Source: Microcebus murinus
Taxonomy: Eukaryota > Chordata > Mammalia > Primates > Cheirogaleidae
Assembly (NCBI RefSeq): GCF_040939455.1
Contig: NC_134108.1
Coordinates: forward strand, 80,458,001-80,522,000
Direction: 5' to 3'
Length of the DNA: 64,000 nucleotides
Shown: positions 37,171 through 50,348 of the stretch, piece by piece
How positions within the stretch are numbered: position 1 is the stretch's first letter
How the letters are laid out: each line of letters opens with the position of its first letter
The notes under the pieces: model-generated
Databases searched by the model: none
Seen by the model: the letters and a program-made list of their open reading frames with translations, nothing else
Told to the model about the DNA's origin: nothing
Made by a program: the position numbers and the translations under genes

Positions 37171-38669
37171 GAGACTTTCACTTCATATGTATTTATGTAA
37201 CTTATATGAATATTGCATGTATATTTATATAAATATTACACATATGATATTTCTCTAATATATGCATAGAACTTTTATAAATATATGTTGATATTATAAA
37301 TGTATATTCATATGTTTTGAGTTGACATACAATAAATTTCTTATTGTAGGTCAATGGTAAAAAATGCTGCCCGTGGTGAACTACCACCTTCTCCTAAAAA
37401 CAGATTAATGTATGTAAGACCAGTGTGAGTAAATGGAAATAGCAACACATAATGCAATTAAACCTTAGTTATCCCAATCAAAACAATAAGTCAGAAAAGG
37501 TAGAAATGAAGGAGAAACTTCTATGCCAAGATATTGATATTCATGCCACTTCGGATCCATTGATGCATCTAATAAAACAGAATAGATGCATTCTCCATTT
37601 TAGAACTGGGAAGAGCTAGAACTGCTAAGCTTGAAGCAAACATATCATAATGGAGACAGGTCACACAAAATGCATCTCTTAAAGCCAAACAAATTACCCT
37701 TTCAGGGCCCCTTCAAGTGTCTGACCCTAATCATTAATGCAAAAATCGAAGGTTGACCTTCGCATTTTATTACCTCTACCCTAACTACCATTTCACATTG
37801 CCTTTTTTAATTCTGTCATATTACTGATCAATAATTGAACTGTAAAATCCTATAATTTTATCATGTAAATAAGATTTTTAAATTCCACGTGGAAAATAAA
37901 AATAGTTGAGATAAATAAGTAAAAAATAAAAATTCCAAGCAATTTTATATTTGCATTGCTCCTAGAAATGTCAGGTATATTTTTAAATCTTCCTTAATCC
38001 ATTCAGTCAGTCGTGTTGAGAGTCAACATGTTAGCCCTGTCAGTGCCTGGTCAAGCCTGAAAGAATCAAACTCTATGACTCAGGGCTAAAAGGAAAGTTT
38101 TAATGCTTGAAAAACTGTCAACTATCTCATGGTTTTTTCCAGTTTATGGGAGCTCATTATAGCAGTATTCGTTCCTCTTAAAAATCCATCCATGACTTAC
38201 TGTCAGATATACTTTCTTCAATTAAAGGTTATTCTCCCTGATAATGTTTTCAAAAGTATATTCTTTTTTCCTTTATAAAATGTGGAGTTATTAACAACTG
38301 TGAGAAAATAGACTTGATCATCACATTCTTTGACAGCTGGCATCATTCTCCCTGCTATTTTTTTTCTCTGAGACACCACAACCTTTTTATGTTCACGCTG
38401 TCTGTGCATGTTTATGACATCTATCACCACGAGCCATACCTTGCTGGGGTAAAGATACAGCACTGGAGGAGAGGGAGACATCGCCAGCCAAATCCCGTAT
38501 AGATTATGTCAGAGTAAGTGATGATGGTGGAAGCCTGTGGAAGAACAGCAGAACCTATGGGATCCTAGGATGCTCTATCTAGATCAAAATTTGTGCAAAC
38601 CTCCTGCACTGAGTATTTTCTTGAACATTTTTCATATTCAACAGAAGCCAAAACTCCATCTCTAAGCCA
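37171..38669. other. Stretch without recognised gene; small hairpin
   Basis: AT-rich. A hairpin with arms CGAAGGT/ACCTTCG around a two-base centre lies at about 37747-37762, extended by A/T arms with one bulge. Nothing else recognised. Confidence 0.45.
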
Positions 38670-38830
38670 GATCATTCCACATTCCAAGTTACTCAACTAA
38701 GGCTATTTTTCAGTGCTTTTGTCATCCAGTTTGATGGGTACATAATGATTTGGTATTTAATTCTGAGTCCACTCGATATTTTTAGGAGAGGATAGCAGTC
38801 TTCTAAGAAAGTGAGATAAAGAATGGGAAA
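38670..38830. repeat. Unnamed dispersed repeat, copy A
   Basis: About 160 bp is homologous to 49865-50030: both read CCAAGTT..CTCAA.., then TTTGATGGGTAC, A.TGATTT.GT, TCC.ACTC..TATT.TTA, and end at AGTCTTCTAAGAAA / AGCCTTCTAGAAAA. Identity is clearly above chance but diverged. I cannot assign it to a known family. Confidence 0.65.
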
Positions 38831-40352
38831 AAGCAAATACTGGCTTGTCACTGCCTATAGCTTTTTTCAGAGAGGGGAACCATTGGGATCTCTGTTACCT
38901 TTATTCCAAATTTCTGAGCATAGCTGCAAGGTCATTCATGATTTTTTGTATCTCCCAGTATTGATTAGTTCTTGTAATTTTTTAGAATCTACCTACATAC
39001 TCTTCATTGCCAACCACTTTCATTTTGCGTATGAGCAGAGAGATGTGCATGAAGGAGAGCCATTTTGCTATAGTTTAACATTTATAACCACTTCAGAGTT
39101 AGACTATTGGCATTATCTCCAAATGATATTATGCGTAGAGTCACATAAATACACTGACAGGATGTTCACCATTCACCTGTTCATCATACCATCTTAAACA
39201 TACCCTGTTGGTGGCCCATCCTGCCTAGATGCCTTTTTAAAATAAATCCTGTGATTTCTTGTAAATAGAGTCTTTTTGTGTCTTAATGGTTTAAAATTAT
39301 TACATATAAACATTTAAAATATACGACAGTTTTCCAAAATTTGTTTTGGCACGTCCTCAGTTTTTAATAATCGAGGATCCTCACCTGGAAGTGGGCACAA
39401 GCCTTGTAGCATTCTTTTACACATCCCGCTTTGGTGCTTATCATTTCCTTTCTGTCCTTTGCTGATCTTAAAGAAGCAGCTCCAAGTTACCTCCTACCCT
39501 TGGGCAGAATTACTTTTCCTCTCATAGTACAGATCTTTACTGCAACCCCTCGCACTCTGCATTATGCGTTTTTATATGTGCATATCTGTCCCTCCCATAT
39601 ACTGGGAAGACTCAAAGGTGGAGATATTAACTTTGTCAAACCAAAAGTACCAGAGCAATAGATACTCCTCATTCCCGTCCTAAAAGACCAGCTGCTACCG
39701 AGGACACACTATGCACTGTGGCTAGACAGCATCTCTTAGAACGTCTGCATACTTCAGTTGCCACTTCTGGGTTGTATACTAACCAAGAGTCTATTGCATT
39801 TATTCTCACATCTTCGCCAGTTATACTAGTTATTGTAAGCATGTAATTTCATTAAATATTAAACAAACATAAAACGAGTGCAACAGAAATGAAAGTTTTA
39901 TTTTTGTAAAATATATCCTGAAAGCTTTGGGAAAACTAGATAAAGGAAAATCACGAAACAAACAAAAACTCTGACAGGTTAATTATGGGAAAAACCGCTG
40001 TATAAAACTGAGGGGAAAATCTCAAACATCTATAAGGATTCTGCACTCTGATTGATTGCAGGTGTCTTTAAGTTTTTATTTTAAAGAGGCAGGATCTAGT
40101 TTTTTCAAGAGCTCTACACAACAGTGTAATACTTAAAAAAGAAAGGTCTTGGCTTTACATCAAAAGATCATTAATTTAAGGTATAATGCAATATTTAAAA
40201 AATGTTCTTTTTAAACCTTCTTTTACCCATATTTAAATATGAACCAACAAATCGTTGATAAATGGCCTTCTAATGAACTTTGCCCTGGCCCCTAACCTTT
40301 GCCACTACCAAGAGTGGGTTAAAAAAAATGGAATCAATCAAATGGAAATTAA
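38831..40352. other. Stretch without recognised gene
   Basis: The frame 38823-39197 (plus, 124 codons) has no recognisable domain and lies in AT-rich sequence. No named repeat is evident. Confidence 0.4.
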
Positions 40353-40645
40353 GGCCAGGTGCAGTGGCTCACACCTGTAATCCTAGCACTCTGGAAGGCC
40401 AAGCTGGGAGAATCACTTGAGCTCAGAAGTTCAAGACCAGCCTGAACAAGAGTGAGACCCTGTCTCTACTAAAAATATAAAAGGAAAAATTAGTCGGGTG
40501 CAGTAGTGCGTGCCTGTAGTCCCAGCTACTCAGGAGGCTGAAGCAGGAGGATCACCCAGGAGTTTGCGGTTGTTGAGAGCTATGATCAGGCCACTATGCT
40601 CTATAGCTATGGCAATAGAGTGAGACTCTGTCTCAAAAAAAAAAA
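40353..40645 (+). mobile_element. Alu SINE, strepsirrhine-like
   Basis: Dimeric Alu beginning GGCCAGGTGCAGTGGCTCAC, with ACAAGAGTGAGACCCTGTCTC at the end of the left arm, right arm CGTGCCTGTAGTCCCAGCTA and TGTCTC followed by an A14 tail. It is flanked by AAATTAA at 40346-40352 and 40646-40652. Divergence is moderate. Confidence 0.95.
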
Positions 40646-40652
40646 AAATTAA

Positions 40653-43600
40653 ATTACAAAAAGGAGATGGTCCCACTCTGTCTGTAAAAATGAAATGTGA
40701 ACTGAGATGCTGCCGGTGGCCATGAGTCACTTTTTGGAGGATGCTGGAACAATTGAGGGATGAGAGATGGAGACAGAAAGCCTGCTGATTCTGGGCCCTG
40801 AGTGTTACTCCCAAGGCCAGGCACACACCCTTCATTCTAGGGTTGACCACACAAATGGCACCTTTTTCTTCTTGCTTAAGTTCATTAAAGGTGGGTTTAA
40901 CAAAAAAAAATCTGGGTAATAATAATTTTAAAAAGACACTTCTACTTTATTTATTAAGTCATCATTTAGGTAGTTGTTAATTGACCCAACAAATATAACT
41001 GGACATCTCTGTGCCACATACTGAGGGTAGAACAGTAAACGAATCAGACCACATTCCAGGCTCCCCTAGAATTTACAGACTAGTTCCCTGATGGCCAAAA
41101 TGGATTACAAATATAAAAATATAAATTTTACATTTACATCACACTAATATTTATATCATAATATTGTTGTATTCCTTATGCATTAATGGTTGACAGATCC
41201 AAACATCGACTTTAAAGAAAGCGACAATATTTTTAAGGGAATAACAATAACTCTGTAGTCGGGATGCCAGTGAGAATAAGTATCATAACCCTGTGCCATT
41301 GTCAAATTCAAAATCTGGCATTGGAAGAACTATAAGACTTCATAAGTAAGGTAATTTCTTACGTTAGCACAACATAAATATACACAGAGAAGCCTTATTT
41401 GGCTTGATTACTCCTATATGACAGTTCTTGCAGAATTTTAGAACTGGAAGGAGCCTGCAAATAAGGAGTGTAAGGCACAGAGGAATCAAATGCTTCATTC
41501 ATGGCCAGCAAGCACAGTAGATTCCAGCCAAGCGTTAAGATATTTGGTAGGTCACCATCACTTAAAAGTATGTCACAAGTAGTTTGTTATGGATAATGAA
41601 ATTGTGGCATTTGAAAATTATCACTTTTTTTTCCCAGAAATTAGATCAAATTTGTGATTATTTTTGTAAAATGCTCATTTGCATTCCAAAATCCATTGTT
41701 GAGCAGGAGAGAAGAGTGTCAGTCTATTCCCTGCTAGTGAGCCAGGAACTGCACACTCCTTGGGAAACCCCTGGCAAAGGGCTATGCAAGTCAATGTGAC
41801 AAGTCCAGTATTTCTTGTCATTGGGAACATAGAGGCCGAAAATCATGTGAGATGGTGGAAAATCCAGGACTAGAACCCCAGTGTCTTGAGTTTTGTAGAA
41901 GGCTTTGTTTTTAAATCAACTTGTAATAAAGGGTAGGATGGACTCTCCAGCTTCAAGCATCAAAAAGGAGAAAATTTAACATATGGTTACAATGGCCCAA
42001 GAGAAATAAACCCTATCAAATGAAGCTCATTCTGTGATACCTATAGAACACTTTCTTCCTCTGTTCCTCAAAGATCTGATGGGAATTTTATCTGTATCTG
42101 TTCTAACTTAACTTCTGCTTCTTGGAGAGGAGTTTACTATCTTGCTTAAACTTTGGCTTCATCACATGGTAACATCACATGCCAACTAAAGTCTTGCTCA
42201 AATACCTCAGATAAAACAAAGTATCACTGACTTGGGGCTGATCCTGTAAACCTCAGTTTTCAAAAGCTTTCAGAGCCAATGACCTCCCACAACAAAGCAG
42301 TCCACAAGCCTCTTGATAATGCTCAGAATGTCTATCATCAATTGCTGGCCTGTTTATACTTCACAGTAAAATCTAATTTCTTATAGTTACTACTAAGAGT
42401 TAGGCTGCCTTAATCAATTGAATTCCTAAAGAAAATGAGGATCTCAGAAGTAAACCCAAACTTATTAAGACACGCTTGCAATCAGAATTTCCAGCAGCAA
42501 TGGGGCTTCCTAATTCAGTTCACTCAATACATGCTGCTCAGCAGTTTTAAGGATATACTTTCCAGAATTTAGTGAGATATCTCCCCATTAGAGGTAAAAA
42601 ATTGAATAGAATGCAATTCATACAATATTAATAACTTGCTCTACTTTACAGCTTAGTAATAACGTTATTTATGTTGCCAGAGGCGTTTCATGACATTAGC
42701 GGTGGAAAGATAGCAGTAGACAGGTAGGCCAGGCCTGTGCCATTTACAAATGGCAGGACTGCAGCAACTCCCTGCAAGGCTGCGCGGTAGGACTGTGGCC
42801 AAGGGGAATTGATCCTGGGACAAAAGTCTTTATATGACACACAGAAGAGGAGACAGAGACTCTAAATCAATCTCTGTCTTATCTTTAGGAGCAAATGAAT
42901 AGCAAAAATTGTAATTTAGATTAATAAAGCCTGGACATAGATCAACTAGCTGCCACATTACAAATTTATCTCTTTCTCAGATCAAGCATATCCTTTTAAG
43001 ATTTAAATTACATGTTCCACCTAGTTCCTCACACATTAACACAAGTCACACTCTCAACCATGCTGTTACCCCTATACACATTTATATTATTTTATTATGC
43101 ACTGTTTTATATTCTTTTATTCACACTATTTTGTAATATGTTTCCTATATTCAATTCCAAGCACCTGGAACACAATAATCATATCTTATTCAATGCTTCT
43201 CTATCTCTCCTAGCATCTGCCAGTGTAGTAAAATAAAAAGACCAATGCTGAAGAAATATTTGTAAATCAAGAAATATGATGCCAAAGTTTTGCCTGATAA
43301 ATGGTTATAATATAGTCATTTTCCATGATCAGATGTAGGATGTGCAAACAGAAGGAAGTAGTGGCATAAATAATTCAAAATAGCAGGTAATTGGAAAGTC
43401 ATTTCTATTTTACTTTGAAATGCATTAAGACTGGCTGCAACTTTATAGAACAGCCCATTTACAGACTAGTCAACAAATGATGAGTCGTGTGCTGTGCTAA
43501 GCAAAAAGATGAACTGGGCAGGGGAAACATTTGTCATATTTTGTCTACCATTTGTCTAACATTCATCCCCCAACTTCCTTATGGCATGCTAATATCCTCC

Positions 43601-44384
43601 TAAGTAATTATCTCCCCTATGATGTGCAATTCTGGTGGAAAAGTGAATCGAGCATCACTGGAAACTCCTTCAACTAATTTCCCTGTTATTGCCTGGCACA
43701 GCTAAGAGCTGGTACATCACTTACACTTGGCCGTTCAGACTCTCTTTTCCATGGCTTGAACATCAGGCCATGTTATGCAGAAACAGGAAAGAAAAAGAAC
43801 GTTCTGGGCCTGGTACATATCTGGGATGTCCATCAGGGCTTGATCCTAATACTTTCTGGAAATTCCTAGATCCCATAAATTCCAAACAGGGTTCTTTTAC
43901 TCTACCCATAGTTTTTAATGAATTCACTTTTAATAAATTTAATAGAGTAACTTTCCATTGTTTGCAATCAACACACCCTAACTGCCATGTTGGGCCAATG
44001 CTTCCCTGAGAAATGTGGAAATAGAAAACCAGGACACAGACACAGTGTACTACAAGGGCAGAGTCTGAGAGGGTGCCGGGGCAAGATCAGGCTCAGAGAA
44101 GGCACAGAAAGTGAGGGAAGGTTGTGACTGTGCACTAGTCAAAAGTGAGGAGGAGCAGAGGAGGCTGACACGTAGAGTAAGGAAAAGGCTAAGAATCATA
44201 GAAAGAAGCAGATATGCCCAAAGCTACAAGCCCCTGCAAGCTCTCAGTCGGCCTGGTTCCCAGTGGTAGTCCAATTCCCAACCCTGCTTCTCAGAAAAGC
44301 CCACGGTATATTTCCCTGGAATTTCATTATTTTAATAAGCCCCTCAGTACTCCTCCAGGACTTTCAAAAGGAATGTACATTGAT
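40653..44384. other. Stretch without recognised gene
   Basis: Short frames only. 41000-41090 resembles an old mammalian repeat of L2 or MIR age. 43010-43240 is C/T-rich and may be an L2 relic. 43900-44000 (TTTTAATAAATTTAATAGAG... CACCCTAAC) could be an old LTR end. None is secure. Confidence 0.35.
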
Positions 44385-44560
44385 TAAAGTGTGAGCTCTA
44401 GGGTCCAACTGCCTACGTGAAAATCTCAATCTGCCATTCATTTAAATTTTCCTATTTGTAAGTTGAGGCTAGTGATGGGTGCCTCACAGAGTTTTGATGA
44501 GGCTCCAATTGGATAATCCAAGCACAGTGCTCAGCACAAGGCCATTCTGACATATCAGAA
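44385..44560 (+). mobile_element. MIR SINE fragment
   Basis: AGTGTGAGCTCTAGGGTCCAACTGCC, then TCCTATTTGTAAGTTGAGG, CCTCACAGAGTTTTGATGAGG and GCACAGTGCTCAGCACAAGG occur in MIR order on the plus strand. Confidence 0.75.
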
Positions 44561-44579
44561 ATAAATCTTATCATTTCTT

Positions 44580-45060
44580 CAGATTCTCTCTAGCCCTCAC
44601 CTCCCAGACAGGCCATGTTACTGGGACACCAAGATGGCTAGGCCAAATACCCTGCGCAGCCACTGGAGGTGCCATATGATGCCACATGAAAGAGAGAGGG
44701 GGTTAACCACCCCATGGAGCAAAATCTGAACAACAGGGAAGGGATGAGAGGGAGCCAGGCAGTCAACCCCCCTTCCTCCTGCACGCCTGGGCTGGTCCAC
44801 GGTGGAGTTTCTCCATACAACCTGCCTGGAGAAGTCCCTGGTGGACCTTCTCAATGACCAGCTGTGTCTTATCGTGGCTCCCACAAAGCAGGAGTCAAGG
44901 TGGTAACATTTCACATCTCATTGATTTTCTCATCGAATCTTTGCATAGTTTCCCTTCTTCCTCACTCTGGCTCCCCTAGGTTTTTACCTCCCAAATAAAA
45001 CTCAAATTTTAAACTGCCTGCTTGCTTCAATCTCTAATTTCCACGTAACCCAGTCCAAGA
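44580..45060 (+). other. Possible old LTR
   Basis: A GC-richer segment ending with CCAAATAAAACTCAAATTTTAAACTGCCTGCTTGC, which resembles the poly(A)-signal/U5 part of old class I or III LTRs. Ends and target duplication were not found. The minus-strand 98-codon frame has no known domain. Confidence 0.35.
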
Positions 45061-45444
45061 TAACTATGATTGGTGTTATTATCATCACTTGAACTAGTTT
45101 GATTGTGTCTCTGTTACTTGAAAACAAGTGAGTTAAAATAAAACAATGAGGCAGAGTACTTGCTGTAATGCTAAACTAGGTATTAAGAAACAGGTGAATT
45201 ACTCAGCTACTCAGTGCTGTGGTCTAAAGATTTTTTTGAGAAGCTACTGACAGTTTGTAGGTAACTTTAAAGAATAAAACTAAATACTTCTTAAAATAGT
45301 TTACTAATAAATATGATATGCAACGAGATGCTTTCAATTAAAAGCATAGATTTATAGAGATTTTCGAATGAAAATCTTAAAGAACAAATATTTAGAGGCA
45401 CAAACATTTATTTTTTCTTTTATTCACACCCCTCATAGAAATGC

Positions 45445-46005
45445 TCATTTTTGTTTTTAAATTTTTTATTTTAAATTATTATGTACATAACAGGTGCTCA
45501 TATTTATGGGGTACATGTAATATTTAGATACAAGCATACAATGTTTAATGATCAAATCAGGGTAATTGGGGTATTCATCAATTCAAGAATTTATCATTTC
45601 TTGTGTTAAGAACATTCCAATTTCACTCTTTAGTTATTCTGAAATATACAATAAATTCTTGTGTACCATAGTCACCCTATTGTGCTACTGAACACTAGAT
45701 CTTATTCCTTCTGTCTGTCTGTGTTTTTGTACCCATTAACCATCCCCTCTTTATCCCATCCTCCCCACTACCATTCCCAGTCTCTGATAACCATCATTCT
45801 ACTCTCATCTCCATGAGTTTAACTTTTTTTCTTTTTTTAGTTCTCATATATTAGTGAAAACATGCACTATTTGTCTTTCTGTGCCTGGCTTATTTCACTT
45901 AACATACTTTAATCAATATTTGTTCCATCCATGTTGTTGCAAATGACAGGGATCATATTCCATTGTACCACGTTTTTTTTTTTAGCCATTCATGCATTGT
46001 AGAAA
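45445..46005 (-). mobile_element. L1 3'-end fragment, antisense
   Basis: T-rich start, GGGGTACATGTAATATTTAGATACAAGC, the run TACCCATTAACCATCCCC...CCCAGTCTCTGATAACCATC and ACATGTTGTTGCAAATGACAGGGATC are the reverse of a primate-age L1 3'UTR/ORF2 end. The copy is 5'-truncated near 46005. Confidence 0.9.
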
Positions 46006-46204
46006 CTTCAACAGGCCATTTACCTGTTTCTCCCCCATACATTGATACTCAAAGTCTTTACTCTCTTGAAAATAAACATTTGCAGTACGATACTTTACAT
46101 AAAAGATGATGTTATAAAAAGTGTTTAATAATACTCATAATAGGTGATGAGAAATAGAATTTATAAAATTACATATCGTAGGTGTTTTAAAACCCAGAAA
46201 TATA

Positions 46205-46500
46205 TGTCCTAGAGTGGTGATTAAGGTACAGACTCTGCATTTAGGCAGTACAGGCTCAACTTCCTGCTCAATGCATTCTAATTTTGTGTCCTTGGCCAGC
46301 TTACCCTACAGCCCTAAGGTTTAATTTTCCTCTCTGAGTTATCATATATGTAGGAATAATATAGGATAGACATAGATTAGATATATAGATACGCATAGAT
46401 ACAGGATAGGATAGATATAAGAATAATTAATACAGGTGAGGTAGGATGATAAAACCTACCTAAAAGGGCCATTGTAAGAAATAAATGAAGTCTTTTTCAT
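46205..46500 (+). mobile_element. MIR SINE interrupted by GATA-rich tract
   Basis: MIR landmarks (ACAGACTCTGCATTTAGGCAGTACAGGCTC, TTGTGTCCTTGGCCAGCTTACC, AACCTACCTAAAAGGGCCATTG) flank an irregular (GATA)n/(GATAG)n expansion at about 46365-46425 that sits where MIR normally has ATAATAATAG. Confidence 0.7.
46365..46425. repeat. GATA-type microsatellite within MIR
   Basis: Irregular ATAGATA / GATAGGATAG units. Confidence 0.8.
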
Positions 46501-46529
46501 CTCAGTAAGTATTACCATTACTCACCTAG

Positions 46530-47335
46530 TTGCCCATCTTTGATTTTGCTCTTCCCATATCTTTCCCTCATCTCCCACATCTAATCCATCAACGCTTCCT
46601 ATTAGCTCTGTCTCCAAAATGTGTCCTGCATCCTTTCTCTACTCTTCTGCTTCCACCACTAACATCAAAGCTACCATCATCTCCTGCCTGAGTTACAGAA
46701 ATAACCTCTAATTGTTCCACCCTTCTCCTCTTATAATCCATTATCCACACTGCAACCATGTGATCTTTTATAGCATAAATTGTGTCACCCTCCTCCCTGC
46801 TTAAACCCTCCATAGGCTTCCCATTGCCCTGCCACTAAAAGTGGAACTAATTACCACTACCCACAAGCTCTCGTGCCTCTGCTCTTGCCTGCCTTTCCTC
46901 TCTCCTTCTCTAATCCTCGTCCTCAGCTTGGGTCGCTGACCTATAGAACACATGCTGCCCTTCTGTCTGTTCTTCAAATAGATCAAGTCATTCCTGCCTC
47001 AGGATCTTCTCGCCTCCCCCTCCTCCTTCTGCCTAGAAGACTCTTCCTCCAGATCTTTACACAACTCTCCCCTTCTCATCATTCAGGTCTCTTTTTAAAC
47101 CCTGCCTTCTTGGGCAGCCCTAACCCCTCTTTCCTTAGCGGACCCCACACCATCACTCTTTATTCCTTAATGCTCTATTATTTCTTCAAATGACTTCTTA
47201 CTATGCACAACTCTCTTACTGACTTAATTTTTTATTGCCTATTTGTCTCATTAGAATGTAAGGTCCACTAGAGTGGAGCCATTGCCTGTCTTGTTTGCTG
47301 CGCTGCTTTCAGGGCTGAATGAATAAATGAATGTG
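46530..47335 (+). mobile_element. Long L2 (CR1-like LINE) 3' fragment
   Basis: About 800 bp in L2 order: pyrimidine-rich segments (CTCCTGCCTGAGTTACAGAA, CTCCATAGGCTTCCCATTG), TCATTCAGGTCTCTTTTTAAACC, GAATGTAAGGTCCACTAGAG, CATTGCCTGTCTTGTTTGCTG, and an end in GAATGAATAAATGAATG. Its own frames are closed. L2 was active early in mammalian evolution, so this is one of the oldest layers. Confidence 0.85.
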
Positions 47336-49134
47336 CCACGCTTAGCATTATGTCATTTTCCCTGGCACTTCTCAGTGCTGGGATCATGAATTACTTTTAT
47401 AATGGGGGTAGGGGGGAAGCTACTTTTTCTTTAACCAGGAAATGTTAGTCCTTAAAAAAAATTCACCTGCCCTAATTCTAAGTACTTGGAAAATTTCTTT
47501 CTTTGTTGTCCTTTAGTGGCATCTTTGGATTTCAAAATAAGACCTAGTTTCTAAAATGCCAGGACAAAGCAAGGTGTGCCTGGAGTCTGGGCAGAATGAC
47601 GTTCAGATAACATGGCAGGCCAGCTGGCTAGGGTAGACGGTGCTTAGGGCAGGTGTCCAGAGGGGTGAAGTCACAGAGAACATTGCCAGCAGGCAGGAGC
47701 TGGGTCATGGGCTGGGGACTATAGAAAATGAACAGAGGCTCACATTGACAATGCTGGTAAGGACCTTTGCAAATGATGACAGTGCTTTTCAAACGTAGCA
47801 CAGGGAAAACATGGCGCTTGAGCTTGCAGAGCAAGCCAGAGGCCAGAGCCTAGCACAAGCAAGCCTCCCCTGCTGTGAGGTGAGCAAATTAGTTGCTCCA
47901 AAAACAAGATAGGAAATGATTGAGCCCTTTTATCAAGAGAGAATCTGGGTCCCCCTGGTCTTGAGAATCTGGACCCCCTGTAGGGGTCCCCCTGGTCCCC
48001 CTACATTTAGATCTCTGCTATCTATTCTTTGAGTAATACCCAACTTCTCAGGTGATTTTAGGCCTTCTCAGAGTTATTACTCAGACCCTCAATGCCTTAG
48101 AGAGGCCCTTTGGGTTTCCTTTGCCAGTGTCTCCTTTGCCAGGTTTCTGTAACCCTTTGACCTGCACTCAGGGTCAGGAATGGGGGAGGAAAGTGAGCTG
48201 AAGGTTGCCATAAGGCCAGCCTCAATACGCATGGTCAAGGAACCAGATATTTCTGGCACTCGGCTCTGAAAGAGAATAAGGTGAGTGGAGAATCTGCATT
48301 CGTTCTCTAGGTAACTGAAATCACTCCCCAACCTGAGCCTGAGTGATCTGAAAAAGTCCATGGAAGTCCCAGAAGGAAAGAGAGAAAGCTAGTCATCTGT
48401 CAGGAGACAGCTTCCGCTGTCATACACAGCTGGTCACTGGGGTGGTGAGCACTGGTTCTCAGTAGGACAAACCACAGCACGGTCAAGAGCCTGCAGATGT
48501 AATTAACTTATATGGAAGAATTAGACTCAAAATTAAAATAAAAGAATTTTAAATGTTAAACTGTAAATTAAAAAGTGCCTAGCTGCTGATACTAAGTGAA
48601 TAAACTGCTTTGAAATTGGTGTTGAATTGGTTTGGGGTTCATAATGGGACTTGATTATTTCTACATGGTACTTAGCAGGCACATAAAATTCCACTAATAT
48701 GAAAGAAATGTATTTTAAATGCTGGTTGATGGAGGAAAGAATACTTTTATATTACTAAAAACGGCAAAAAGGAATTTTATGGCAACTGAAGTGTGTTATC
48801 TCAGAATACTGAATAAAACTCTCCCAATAAGGTAGAGCAACTTAAAATAATTATTTAATATTAATATGTGTCAAGTTGATCAGGATAAAGATTTTTTTTT
48901 TTTTGGCTTGTAAGAAACCATTTTAGACTTTTAAATAAACTTGTATTATGTTTGAAACCTTCTGGAAAAATATTTACCAGAGATTTCCAAGACTCCTTGA
49001 TCCAGACATCACTTGCTATCTGGATTCATCTCTCACATCTGGACCCTTCTGCTTTTGCACTGTGGCTTGCCTATCCTGCTCTGTTTGGACCTTGGTGACA
49101 TAAACAAGAAACCATTATTCAGACAGTATAGTTT
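47336..49134. other. Stretch without recognised gene; local GGTCCCCC repeats
   Basis: At 47945-48003 GAATCTGG plus GGTCCCCCTGGTC-type units occur several times, with a self-complementary core GGACCCC/GGGGTCC. CTTTGCCAGTGTCTC/CTTTGCCAGG repeats at 48119-48145. No gene or named repeat recognised. Confidence 0.45.
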
Positions 49135-49320
49135 CATTGCTAGTGTCTTAGCTTCTGGAGTCAGTCCATCTGGGTTTAAATCCTGTCAACGTTCGTAATT
49201 AGTTGCACATATAACACTGAGCAAATTATTTAACCTTTCTGTGACTTTGTTTTTTCCTCTTTAAAATACAGTACTACCTACTTCAAAGGTTGGGAATGAA
49301 AGAAAAAATGCAAAGACTGC
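49135..49320 (+). mobile_element. MIR SINE fragment
   Basis: TTAGCTTCTGGAGTCAGTCCATCTGGGTTTAAATCCTG, then GAGCAAATTATTTAACCTTTCTGTG and AATACAGTACTACCTACTTC match MIR in order. A further antisense MIR-like patch lies at 49730-49810. Confidence 0.8.
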
Positions 49321-49864
49321 TTCAACAGGGTCATCCAACTAAAAGCAAAACAAAAAACCCTTTATTTAGGATTAGCATTGATGTACAATATCATGACACT
49401 CCCCAGGTCTCCTTCCAGACCACCAGATCCTAGTCATTTGCACCAACTTCTCCTGTCTCCCCAATCAGCTATGCTTAGTATAGTACCTGAAATAAAGAAA
49501 ACACTAATAAATTTCAGCCAATATTAGCTGTTCCTCTGGATTCCTTAAGACCAAATTCATTTCAACAAACCACCCCAGGAGCCCAAGACACAGGGGAATC
49601 ACATTCAGCTCAGACCCTCTGGCATAGGTGTTCAGTAGCAGTCAGACTTTACCAGACATATTGTCTTGATAAATGTGCCTTACTGTTTAGACCACATAGG
49701 TACAGGCCTTAGAATTAAGGATAGCTCTACTTATTGAGTGCTACCATACCCCAGGCTAGGCTTGTCATTTATAACATGATCTCAGTTCATCTTTGCTTTT
49801 AATCTTTGCATTGCTATGGGAGAAACAAAAATGTTAAATAATCTCTGGTGTTGAAATATTTAAG

Positions 49865-50030
49865 GACAGATAATTCCATTGTCCAAGTTCTTCAACCAAT
49901 GGTACTTTTTAGTTCTTTGTTATCAGGCTTTGATGGGTACACAGTGATTTAGTGCATAAATGCAATCCTACTCAGTATTCTTATAAGAGAATTGTAGCCT
50001 TCTAGAAAAAAAAAATAAGTCAGTATATAA
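49865..50030. repeat. Unnamed dispersed repeat, copy B
   Basis: Homologous to 38670-38830 in the same orientation; see that entry. It ends just before an old antisense L1. Confidence 0.65.
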
Positions 50031-50044
50031 AGTATGGCCAAAAT

Positions 50045-50345
50045 TTAAACTCATTTTTTAGGTTTTACTTTTTATTGAAGTATGATATACATACCAATAA
50101 GTACACACATAATAATTATATAGCTTGTTGTATTTTCACCAACTGAACACACCCATGTAAGCTTCATCCAGATAAGGAAACAAAACATTATCAACATTCT
50201 ATAAACCTCTTTTGTACTTCTTTCCTGCCACTAACCCCTCCACAAGGGTAACCATCATGCCGACCACTAACCCCATTAATATATTCCACCTGTATTTGAA
50301 CTCTATATGCATAGAATCATAGAGCATAAACTCTTCTGCATCTGA
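50045..50345 (-). mobile_element. Old L1 3' region, antisense, part 1
   Basis: TTTTTATTGAAGTATGATATACATAC, ACCAACTGAACACACCCATGTAAGC and GGGTAACCATCATGCCGACC are antisense L1 3' landmarks. The element continues at 51160 after an inserted L1 5'UTR segment. Confidence 0.8.
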
Positions 50346-50348
50346 CTC

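Noticed and set aside
38823..39197. 124-codon plus-strand frame as a gene
   Set aside because: AT-rich, no domain, no exon signals that would support it, and the first bases overlap an unnamed repeat.
43689..44009. 106-codon plus-strand frame as a gene
   Set aside because: Composition is not protein-like across its length, it ends in what may be an old LTR edge, and no family is recognised.
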